From: Clostridiales bacterium DTU033
GTDB lineage: Bacteria; Bacillota; Clostridia; Oscillospirales; Acutalibacteraceae
Assembly (NCBI GenBank): GCA_001513365.1
Contig: LFTH01000055.1
Span: 24,462 to 82,658 of the forward strand
Length of the DNA: 58,197 bases
Direction: 5' to 3'
Each line of letters starts with the position of its first letter. Positions within the stretch are counted from its first letter, which is position 1. A model generated the notes under the pieces. That model was not told the origin of the DNA and searched no databases. It worked only from the letters and a program-made list of their open reading frames with translations. Made by a program: the position numbers and the translations under genes. Shown here piece after piece: positions 50,132 through 58,197 of the stretch.

Positions 50132-51025
50132 TCAGGCAATCAGTCCGTGGCGGCGCAGAACGTCCGCCAATGCTTTACGGCCATTTTCGTCCATCTGATA
50201 AAGCGGCATACGGCACGGGCCGACGTTCATACCCATCATGTTCATCGCCTCTTTGACCGGAATGGGGTTGACGTCCGAAAACAGGGCGTTGATTAAATCA
50301 AGCAGTTCAAGCTGAAGCGCGCAGCTGCCCCTGATGTCCCCGTCAAACCAGCGGCGGGTTATGTCGCCTGTTTTCTTTGGCAGAACGTTTGCAACCACCG
50401 AGATTACCCCTTTGCCGCCCAAAGACAGGATAGGAACTATCTGGTCGTCGTTACCCGAATAAAGGTCGATGTTATCGCCGCACAGCGCCGCGGTCTTCAC
50501 CATCGACGAGACGTTGCTGTTCGCTTCTTTAATCCCGACTATGTACGGGTTTTTCGCAAGTTCGGCGTAGGTTTCGGGCTTGATGTCCAGCGCGGTGCGG
50601 GAGGGCACGTTATACAGGATTACCGGCATTTTAACCTCGTTCGCGACCATGTTATAATGCGCGATAAGCCCGCGCTGCGAGGTCTTGTTGTAATACGGGG
50701 TAACAAGCAGCAGCGCGTCCGAGCCGAGCTCTTTTGCCTTTAAAGACAGGTCAACACAGTAGCTTGTGTCGTTTGAGCCGGTCCCCGCGATTACCGGCAC
50801 CCTGCCTCTTGCCTGTTCGATTGCGGCCTTAATCACCGCGATATGCTCGTCGTCGTCCAAAGTCGAAGCTTCGCCGGTTGTGCCGCAGGCGATGATTGCT
50901 TCAATTCCGTTTTCAATCTGCCATTCCACCAGTTCGCGGAATTTTTCAAAATTCACGCTGCCGTCCCGGTTCATCGGTGTAACGATTGCCACGCCGGTAC
51001 CTGTGAAAACAGTAGTCTTACTCAT
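50132..51025 (-). CDS. dapA: 4-hydroxy-tetrahydrodipicolinate synthase
   Basis: A 297-aa TIM-barrel aldolase condensing aspartate semialdehyde with pyruvate. ACGTTGEASTL, YNVPSRTALDI (catalytic Tyr) and VGIKEANSN (Schiff-base Lys) are intact. Its product feeds both cell-wall mDAP and spore dipicolinate. It sits 33 nt downstream of asd. Confidence 0.97.
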   Translation of the reverse strand: MSKTTVFTGTGVAIVTPMNRDGSVNFEKFRELVEWQIENGIEAIIACGTTGEASTLDDDEHIAVIKAAIEQARGRVPVIAGTGSNDTSYCVDLSLKAKELGSDALLLVTPYYNKTSQRGLIAHYNMVANEVKMPVILYNVPSRTALDIKPETYAELAKNPYIVGIKEANSNVSSMVKTAALCGDNIDLYSGNDDQIVPILSLGGKGVISVVANVLPKKTGDITRRWFDGDIRGSCALQLELLDLINALFSDVNPIPVKEAMNMMGMNVGPCRMPLYQMDENGRKALADVLRRHGLIA

Positions 51026-51058
51026 AATAACCCCCGTCCTTTACAAAATATTTGCGGT

Positions 51059-52135
51059 TTAGTCCATATAACCTTCTGCGCATAAAAGCTCGGCGAGCAA
51101 TACCGCGCCGCCGGCGGCTCCGCGGAGGGTGTTGTGCGAAAGCCCGACAAATTTGTAGTCGTACTGGGTGTCTTCGCGCAGGCGGCCGAGCGATATAGTC
51201 ATTCCGCATTCAAGGTCCCTGCAGCGGGCGGTCTGCGGCATGTCATCCTCGTGGTAATACTTTAAAAACTGTTTGGGCGCGCTCGGCAGATTAAGCTGCT
51301 GGGGACGGCCCTTAAAATTATTCCAGACCTCGATTATCTCTTCTTTTGTCGGCTTTTTCTCAAAGCTGCAGTAAACCGCGGCGAGATGTCCGTCCGACAC
51401 CGGAACGCGGATACACTGGGCGGTGAAGACCGGGGTTTTTGCCGGGACGATGACCCCGTTTTCAATCTTTCCCCAGATTTTAAGCGGTTCCTGCTCGGAT
51501 TTTTCTTCCTCCCCGCCGATATAGGGGATAACGTTGTCTATCATTTCCGGCCAGCTTTCAAAGGTCTTGCCGGCGCCGGAGATAGCCTGATAGGTGCAGA
51601 CCAGCACTTTTTCAATTCCCCACGGCGACAGCGGGTAGAGGGCGGGAACGTAGCTTTGCAGCGAACAGTTGGATTTTACCGCAACAAAGCCCTTTTTTGT
51701 GCCCAGTCTTGCGCGCTGGTACGGAATGACGTTTAGGTGGTCGCTGTTGAGCTCAGGGATAATCATCGGCACGTCGGGGGTTGAGCGGTGCGCGCTGTTG
51801 TTTGATACCACCGGGCATTCCGCGCGGGCGTAGGCTTCCTCAAGCTCTCTTATCTTATCTTTGGGCATGTCGACCGCGCAGAACACGAAATCCGCCTGCT
51901 TTGCGACTTCCTCAACCTTGGAGGCGTCCAGCACGACAAGGTCTTTCATTGACTGTGGGACAGGGCTGTCCATAACCCAGCGGCCTCTCACAGCCTGCTC
52001 GTAAGTTTTTCCGGCCGAGCGCGGGCTTGCGGCGAGAACTGTAACATTAAACCACGGATGGTTTTCCAAAAGGGAGGCAAAGCGCTGGCCCACTATGCCG
52101 GTACAGCCTATAATTCCCACATTCCATTTTTTCAT
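51059..52135 (-). CDS. asd: Aspartate-semialdehyde dehydrogenase
   Basis: A 358-aa NADP-dependent enzyme reducing aspartyl phosphate. The start VGIIGCTGIVGQRFASLL is the cofactor site; VKSNCSLQSYVPAL contains the catalytic Cys and ISGAGKTFESWPEM is conserved. The longer EELNSDH/IIPELNSDHL form and overall length place it with the archaeal/fungal-type Asd found in many Clostridia rather than the E. coli type. First gene behind the lysine riboswitch, with AGAAAGGACATC before the ATG. Confidence 0.95.
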   Translation of the reverse strand: MKKWNVGIIGCTGIVGQRFASLLENHPWFNVTVLAASPRSAGKTYEQAVRGRWVMDSPVPQSMKDLVVLDASKVEEVAKQADFVFCAVDMPKDKIRELEEAYARAECPVVSNNSAHRSTPDVPMIIPELNSDHLNVIPYQRARLGTKKGFVAVKSNCSLQSYVPALYPLSPWGIEKVLVCTYQAISGAGKTFESWPEMIDNVIPYIGGEEEKSEQEPLKIWGKIENGVIVPAKTPVFTAQCIRVPVSDGHLAAVYCSFEKKPTKEEIIEVWNNFKGRPQQLNLPSAPKQFLKYYHEDDMPQTARCRDLECGMTISLGRLREDTQYDYKFVGLSHNTLRGAAGGAVLLAELLCAEGYMD

Positions 52136-52169
52136 TATAAGATGTCCTTTCTTCTGAGAAGTTTTAAAA

Positions 52170-52251
52170 ATGCAGTATTATAGGCTGAGGTCGTTTTGGA
52201 AATAAAAAAACCGGTTGAAAACCGGCTGCCATCCACCTATAATAGATGCAT
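52170..52251 (-). repeat. Long-range inverted repeat enclosing the L-box terminator
   Basis: ATGCAGTATTATAGG (52170-52184) and CCTATAATAGATGCAT (52236-52251) are complementary apart from the G/GA offset near the outer end and lie symmetrically on both sides of the intrinsic terminator. The arms would form a 14-15 bp helix in the leader RNA. Confidence 0.7.
52204..52225 (-). terminator. Expression-platform terminator of the lysine riboswitch
   Basis: Minus-strand CCGGTT-TTC-AACCGG hairpin followed by seven T, 66 nt after the aptamer and 69 nt before asd. Lysine binding is expected to favour it. Confidence 0.85.
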
Positions 52252-52290
52252 TGACGCATGAATAAAACTCTTGTGGTATTTTCCATGCGC

Positions 52291-52458
52291 GAATAGCTCT
52301 CCATCATAATGCTATGATGACAACCTCACGATTATTCATCGTAAAGCCAGGCAAGACGCTCTCCGGGAACGCCAAACCTTCGGCGCCGATGCCTTTCCTT
52401 TGCGTTCACAGACCCGGTATCTCCCGCAAAATACTCTTCATCAGGCGCGCCTCTATTC
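52291..52458 (-). ncRNA. Lysine riboswitch aptamer (L-box)
   Basis: On the minus strand P1 pairs GAATAG with CTATTC at the two ends. The conserved pieces occur in order: ATAGAGGCGC, GAAGAGTA, GGAAAGG, CGCCGAAGG, GAGGTTGTCA and, after the CATCATAGCATTATGATG hairpin, GGAGAGCTAT. These are the signature sequences of the lysine-binding L-box. It controls the asd-dapA-dapB operon by transcription termination. Confidence 0.96.
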
Positions 52459-52467
52459 CGTAAAACT

Positions 52468-52496
52468 ATTGTAACACCGCCGGCGGCTGTTGTCAA
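52468..52496 (-). promoter_or_regulatory. Predicted promoter of the lysine operon
   Basis: Minus-strand perfect TTGACA (52491-52496), 17-bp spacer, TACAAT (52468-52473), ending 10 nt before the aptamer. The spacer contains the 10-bp palindrome CCGCCGGCGG. Confidence 0.8.
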
Positions 52497-52590
52497 TCAC
52501 TGTTTGTGCCAAAGTCAGAGTCAAATCACAGCAGATTTGTGAAACAGTCATAGCAGGGACAAATCTGGGTTTTAGACGATGGCCGCCCGC

Positions 52591-52617
52591 TTGACTTTTT
52601 GCGGCAGGGTGTATAAT
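52591..52617 (+). promoter_or_regulatory. Possible promoter of queA-tgt
   Basis: TTGACT and TATAAT with a short 15-bp spacer, 29 bp before queA. Good hexamers but non-optimal spacing. Confidence 0.5.
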
Positions 52618-52645
52618 AAGAACAAGAAAATACGGTGTATTTGTT

Positions 52646-54828
<2,183 letters not shown>

Positions 54829-54833
54829 AACGC

Positions 54834-54862
54834 TTGCTAAAATAAGGAAAAGCCTATATAAT
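54834..54862 (+). promoter_or_regulatory. Predicted promoter of yajC
   Basis: TTGCTA, 17-bp spacer, perfect TATAAT, 7 bp after the tgt stop. Confidence 0.65.
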
Positions 54863-54891
54863 AAAAAGGATTTTTCAGGGAGGTGCTTTTA

Positions 54892-55272
54892 TTGGTTTTG
54901 TTGAAATCTTTGCTTGCGGCGACCACCGCCGCCGCCGATACGCCACAGCAGGGGAGTACGGCCGCGCTGCTTTTACAGCTTGCTCCTTTTTTGCTTTTAA
55001 TCCCGCTTATGTATTTTCTGATGATTCGCCCGCAGAAGAAAAAGCAGAAAGAAGAGCAGAAAATGCGCGAAAGCCTGCGGGTCGGGGACGAGGTTACCAC
55101 CATCGGCGGCGTAACCGGCATAGTTATCAGCGTCAAGGACGATTCGTTTGTAATCGAAACCGGGGCGGCGCGCACCAAGTTGACATTTAAAAAGTGGGCG
55201 CTTCAGACCATCCACACAGTCCACGATGACGACGATTTGGATGACGATTTCGACGACGACGATGATATTTAA
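54892..55272 (+). CDS. yajC: Preprotein translocase subunit YajC
   Basis: A 126-aa single-pass membrane protein associated with SecDF/YidC. After a signal-like start comes the membrane helix LAPFLLLIPLMYFLMIRPQKKKQKE, whose IRPQKKK end is diagnostic. A cytosolic domain with GDEVTTIGGVTGIV follows. The last 16 residues are nearly all Asp (DDDDLDDDFDDDDD), far more acidic than usual. TTG 54892 follows GGGAGG at 8 nt. secD/secF are not adjacent in the window. Confidence 0.92.
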   Translation: MVLLKSLLAATTAAADTPQQGSTAALLLQLAPFLLLIPLMYFLMIRPQKKKQKEEQKMRESLRVGDEVTTIGGVTGIVISVKDDSFVIETGAARTKLTFKKWALQTIHTVHDDDDLDDDFDDDDDI

Positions 55273-55388
55273 TCAGGGATGAAATTACCGTTCTTCCAGC
55301 CTTAGGAGTACTATTCTGACCTTTTTAGGAATATGCTGTACTGTCAAGGCTTTGCCGGCTGTCCGGCAGTTTACGGGAGGGACGGGTT

Positions 55389-55787
55389 TTGAAGACAGGT
55401 AGGGAAGAATCGGCTTTGTCAAAATGGCTGCGGCCGGTTTTAATCGGGGCGACGGCAGGGGTGCTCTGTTGCATTGCGGTGCTGCTATTGTTTGCGCTGC
55501 TGATGGCTGCGCGCGACATCCCGCAGCCCGCTGTTACGCCCATGGCGGTTATCGCGGCTGCGGTGGGCTCCTTTTTCGGGGGCTTTGTCAGCGCGCGCGC
55601 GGCGGGCAGTCGCGGCCTTGTTTTCGGCGCGGCGACCGGCGCGCTGATTTTCCTGCTTATCGTGATTGCCGGTTTTTCATTTTTGCATGACATACGCGGA
55701 TGGTATGCGCTTATAAAGCTGCCGGTGGTGGTGATAAGCTCCACATTAGGCGGCATTTACGGGGTGAATTTCCGCCGCCGAAAGTAG
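55389..55787 (+). CDS. TIGR04086-type membrane protein
   Basis: A 132-aa protein with four hydrophobic segments (for example AGVLCCIAVLLLFALLM and GALIFLLIVIAGFSFLH) and a basic NFRRRK end. Size, topology and position between yajC and the SCIFF genes match the TIGR04086 family of Clostridia; function unknown. TTG start with GGGAGGG upstream. A small perfect hairpin (TGCCGG-CTGT-CCGGCA, 55353-55368) precedes the ribosome site. Confidence 0.82.
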   Translation: MKTGREESALSKWLRPVLIGATAGVLCCIAVLLLFALLMAARDIPQPAVTPMAVIAAAVGSFFGGFVSARAAGSRGLVFGAATGALIFLLIVIAGFSFLHDIRGWYALIKLPVVVISSTLGGIYGVNFRRRK

Positions 55788-55851
55788 GCGGGAATGCCGG
55801 CCGGCAGGAAAACCGGGGTGCGCTGTTTTGTCGAAAAAGGTTGAAAAAAGG

Positions 55852-55880
55852 TTGAAAAACAGGCGGCGGTGTGCTAGAAT
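55852..55880 (+). promoter_or_regulatory. Predicted promoter of scfA
   Basis: TTGAAA, 17-bp spacer, TAGAAT, 49 bp before scfA. A second TTGAAAAA copy lies 11 bp upstream. Confidence 0.6.
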
Positions 55881-55929
55881 AACTAAAACGGTTTTTTGAA
55901 TACCGGTGAAGTCAATTGGGGGAAATACA

Positions 55930-56067
55930 ATGAAACATATAAAGACAATCAACAAGCAGAATCTTAAGAAAACCGCGGCAAAAGGCGGCTGCGGAGAGTG
56001 TCAGGCTTCCTGCCAGTCAGCCTGTAAGACTTCCTGTACCGTAGCCAATCAGAAATGCGAAAGGTGA
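55930..56067 (+). CDS. scfA: SCIFF ribosomal peptide precursor (six cysteines in forty-five residues)
   Basis: A 45-aa precursor below the ORF-track cutoff. Leader MKHIKTINKQNLKKTAAKGG is followed by a Cys-rich core with Cys at 21, 24, 28, 32, 36 and 43, exactly the SCIFF pattern. Thr37 stands five residues after Cys32; in the characterised Clostridium thermocellum peptide a thioether joins Cys32 to Thr37, and both residues are conserved here. The maturase gene follows. GGGGGAAAT precedes the ATG. The family is nearly universal in Clostridia but its biological role is not settled. Confidence 0.97.
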   Translation: MKHIKTINKQNLKKTAAKGGCGECQASCQSACKTSCTVANQKCER

Positions 56068-56123
56068 TATAAGCGGAATTTGCCGCACGGCGAATAATAC
56101 TGCTTTTTAATTTTTGCGGCTGG

Positions 56124-56154
56124 CAGGGCGGATGGTCATCCGCCCTGTTTATTT
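56124..56154 (+). terminator. Hairpin attenuator between scfA and scfB
   Basis: Perfect 10-bp stem CAGGGCGGAT/ATCCGCCCTG with a 4-nt loop, followed by TTTATTT, in the 123-nt gap. It would let the peptide be made in excess of the enzyme. Confidence 0.8.
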
Positions 56155-56190
56155 AAGGAATTAAGACAAGACAGGGGAAAAGAAACCGAG

Positions 56191-57555
56191 ATGATACATC
56201 GGTACCAAAACAACGGATATAACATAGTGCTTGACGTCAACAGCGGCGCCGTCCATCTGGTGGACAGCCTTGTTTACGAAATGCTCGGAATGCTGGGCGA
56301 GCAGGCGGAAAGCCTCGGTGAAACCTGCCCCGCAGAGATAGCCGCCGAGTTATCGGAAAGATACAGCGCGCAGGCGGTTGACGATGGGTACGGCGAGATT
56401 TACCGGCTGTACTGCGACGGTCTGCTTTACAGCACCGACGATTACGAGGGGATTGCCGAAAAAACGATTATTTCGCCTTTTAAGGCAATCTGCCTGCATG
56501 TATCACACGACTGCAATCTGAGGTGCGGGTACTGCTTTGCCGGGCAGGGCGGGTACGGCAGCGAGAAGAAGCTGATGAGCGAGGAAGTGGCGCTCGCGGC
56601 GGTCGATTTTCTTATCGAAAACTCCGGCAGCCGGCGCAATCTTGAGATAGATTTTTTCGGCGGGGAGCCGCTTTTGAACTTCGAGGCAATCAAAAAAACA
56701 GTGGAATACGGGCGCGGCCTTGAAAGAAAACACGACAAGGTTTTCCGCTTTACCACGACTACCAACGGGGTACTGTTAAACGACGAGATTGCGGATTTTT
56801 TGAACAGGGAAATGCACAACGTTGTGCTGTCGCTGGACGGGCGCAGAGAGGTCAACGACAGAGTGCGTCCGGATTTGGGTGGCGGCGGAAGCTATGACAG
56901 GATAGTCCCGAAATACCAGCATTTTGCCCGGATACGCGGGGACGGGGATTATTATGTCAGGGGCACTTACACAAAAAACAACCTCGATTTTGCCGAGGAT
57001 GTGATGCATATGTATGAGCTTGGTTTTGACCAGATTTCGGTCGAGCCGGTAATCAGCGACCCCGGCCTTCCCTTTTCGATTACAGAGGAGGACTTGCCGA
57101 GGATTTTTGACGAGTACGACAGGCTGGCAAGGACCGTGATTGAACTCAAAAGGAAGGGCAGAGGGTTTAACTTCTTTCATTTCATGATTGATTTGGAGCA
57201 GGGGCCGTGCGTGATTAAAAGGCTCCGCGGCTGCGGCTGCGGCAACGAATACGCGGCGGTAGACCCCGACGGCAATCTTTACCCCTGCCATCAGTTTGTG
57301 GGCAGGGAGGAATGGAAGATGGGGAACGTGCTCACAGGCGGATATGACAGGGGCATAAAACAGCGGTTTGCGAAATCCACCGTTTACGATAAAGCCGAAT
57401 GCCGCAAATGCTGGGCGAAATTCTACTGCTCCGGCGGCTGCAGCGCCAACAATTTTCAGTATGAGGGAGATATACTAAAACCCCATTCCCTGTCGTGCAG
57501 TATTGAAAAAAAGCGGCTTGAATGCGCGATAATGATTAAGGCGGCTTTGTCTTAG
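56191..57555 (+). CDS. scfB: Thioether cross-link-forming SCIFF peptide maturase (radical SAM/SPASM)
   Basis: A 454-aa radical SAM enzyme that installs a Cys-to-Thr thioether in ScfA. Residues 1-95 form a RiPP recognition-like domain (YNIVLDVNSGAVHLVDSLVYEM) that binds the leader. The radical SAM cluster motif is SHDCNLRCGYCFAG, followed by FFGGEPLLNF and TTTNGVLL. The C-terminal SPASM-type domain contributes many Cys: GCGCGNE, YPCHQFVG, CRKCWAKFYCSGGCSANN and a final LSCS, binding two auxiliary clusters. Full family length; no defects seen. Confidence 0.97.
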   Translation: MIHRYQNNGYNIVLDVNSGAVHLVDSLVYEMLGMLGEQAESLGETCPAEIAAELSERYSAQAVDDGYGEIYRLYCDGLLYSTDDYEGIAEKTIISPFKAICLHVSHDCNLRCGYCFAGQGGYGSEKKLMSEEVALAAVDFLIENSGSRRNLEIDFFGGEPLLNFEAIKKTVEYGRGLERKHDKVFRFTTTTNGVLLNDEIADFLNREMHNVVLSLDGRREVNDRVRPDLGGGGSYDRIVPKYQHFARIRGDGDYYVRGTYTKNNLDFAEDVMHMYELGFDQISVEPVISDPGLPFSITEEDLPRIFDEYDRLARTVIELKRKGRGFNFFHFMIDLEQGPCVIKRLRGCGCGNEYAAVDPDGNLYPCHQFVGREEWKMGNVLTGGYDRGIKQRFAKSTVYDKAECRKCWAKFYCSGGCSANNFQYEGDILKPHSLSCSIEKKRLECAIMIKAALS

Positions 57556-57596
57556 CGGGTTAAGCCGTTCTAATCCGCGGCGCTTTCGCATATTTT

Positions 57597-57628
57597 GGTA
57601 GCACAGGGAGGGTATGCCCTGTTCTACC
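57597..57628 (+). other. Stem-loop upstream of the SpoIIM-like gene
   Basis: GGTAG-C-ACAGGG pairs with CCCTGT-T-CTACC across AGGGTATG. No T-run follows; it ends 7 nt before the GCGGAGG ribosome site, so it is more likely a leader structure than a terminator. Confidence 0.45.
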
Positions 57629-57646
57629 CTCATGCGGAGGTGCTGT

Positions 57647-58197
57647 ATGGGCAAAAAAGGGACAAACCACCGCCGTTTTTCATCTGCAGCCAAAACAGCG
57701 GCGTCGTGGGCGGCATTTTTGGCTGAAAACCGCTTTTTTATTTTGTTTTCGTTTGTGTTTTTGGCCGGCGCCGCGTTGGGAGTGGTGGTATACGCGTTCT
57801 CCGGTCAGGCTGTCGCGGAGGAGCTTGGCATCATATTGAGCATCAAGGGGGCTGTCCGCGGGTTTAAAGGCTGCGTGTCGGCGTTGTTTTCTTCGTGTTT
57901 TCCCTCGTTTTTACTGCTTGCCCTGCTGTTTTTGTGCGGATTGTCGGCGTGCGGTGCGCCGCTTGCGGCAGCGGTGCCGCTGTTTTTCGGGATGGGGCTC
58001 GGCCTTACCGAGGGGTATTACGGCTCGCTGGGGATAAAGGGTTTTTTGATTTTAGCCCTGCTTGTGGTCCCGCATTATCTGATTGCGGCCGCCGCGCTGC
58101 TGTTCGGGGCGATGGAATCGCTGCGGCTGTCGGTTTTAATCAGCCGTCAGCTTCTGCCAGGCGGGATGATGGGCGGTTTATGGCAGGATTTTAAACT
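57647..58197 (+). CDS. SpoIIM-like membrane protein, 3' end outside the window
   Basis: An ORF open to the last base and so absent from the ORF track. ATG 57647 follows GCGGAGG at 6 nt. The 183 residues seen have a basic N-terminus, a membrane helix near residue 27 (RFFILFSFVFLAGAALGVVVYAF), then several more helices with CFPSFLLLALLFLCG, FFGMGLGLTEGYYGSLGIKGFLILALLVVPHYLI and an MESLRLSVLI segment. This order and the glycine-rich loop before the VVPHYLI helix resemble SpoIIM, which works with SpoIID/SpoIIP in engulfment. The family call is by pattern and tentative. Confidence 0.65.
   Translation, partial: MGKKGTNHRRFSSAAKTAASWAAFLAENRFFILFSFVFLAGAALGVVVYAFSGQAVAEELGIILSIKGAVRGFKGCVSALFSSCFPSFLLLALLFLCGLSACGAPLAAAVPLFFGMGLGLTEGYYGSLGIKGFLILALLVVPHYLIAAAALLFGAMESLRLSVLISRQLLPGGMMGGLWQDFK

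Noticed and set aside
57895-58194. 99-aa plus ORF at the window end
   Set aside because: Another-frame shadow of the open SpoIIM-like gene starting at 57647.

Overview
The window reads as chromosomal backbone of an anaerobic, endospore-forming, Gram-positive member of the Clostridia, probably close to the Oscillospirales/Ruminococcaceae. The evidence is spoVM, ytfJ/gerW and a SpoIIM-like gene (sporulation); the clostridial SCIFF peptide with its radical SAM maturase; a two-iron desulfoferrodoxin (anaerobe); Bacillus/Clostridium-type gene order; a lysine riboswitch in front of asd-dapA-dapB; and many TTG initiation codons behind strong Shine-Dalgarno sites. The DNA is moderately GC-rich by eye. 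I see no rRNA, tRNA, insertion sequence, phage gene or CRISPR array.

Layout: (1) 1-2979, plus strand: the end of a division/cell-wall cluster (3' part of mraY, then ftsW and murG, with no murD between them). (2) 3088-5417: a GH4 alpha-galactosidase-like gene divergent from its probable AraC regulator, with a 21-bp-spaced direct repeat between them. (3) 5565-10876, plus: a site-2 protease, scpA-scpB, a DUF2953 protein, ytfJ, dacF and rluB. (4) 10877-14350: a promoter region rich in a GGTAAATATTAC motif, then a three-gene biotin operon whose subunits resemble the 12S, 1.3S and 5S subunits of transcarboxylase. (5) 14448-28345, plus: a long housekeeping run (yicC, remA, gmk, rpoZ, priA, def, fmt, a YugP peptidase, rsmB, rlmN, prpC, prkC, rsgA, thiN, a 48-aa membrane protein, spoVM) that closely follows Bacillus order but lacks coaBC and rpe. 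(6) 28437-41389, minus: a WYL regulator with a coupled tail-anchored small protein, mrdA-mreD-mreC-mreB, maf, a DUF4321 protein, dut, zapA, sbcC-sbcD and a 66-aa protein. (7) 41483-49330: desulfoferrodoxin, an orphan rhaM, a folate/B12 methionine operon (metF, a free-standing MetH activation domain, a MetH lacking that domain), and a radical SAM/DUF2344 pair. (8) 49342-52496, minus: asd-dapA-dapB behind a complete L-box leader. (9) 52591-58197, plus: queA-tgt, yajC, a TIGR04086-type membrane protein, scfA-scfB and the start of a SpoIIM-like gene cut by the window edge.

Functionally the window links envelope synthesis and shape (mraY, ftsW, murG, mreBCD, mrdA, dacF, and dapA/dapB for diaminopimelate), chromosome maintenance (scpAB, priA, sbcCD), translation and RNA modification (def, fmt, rsmB, rlmN, rluB, queA, tgt, rsgA), PASTA kinase/PP2C signalling, and one-carbon metabolism. 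The parts most worth following are the SCIFF locus, the compact transcarboxylase-like operon with its divergent 12S-like subunit and repeated operator-like motif, the small proteins missed by a 60-aa ORF cutoff, and several well-formed but unassigned operator-like repeats.
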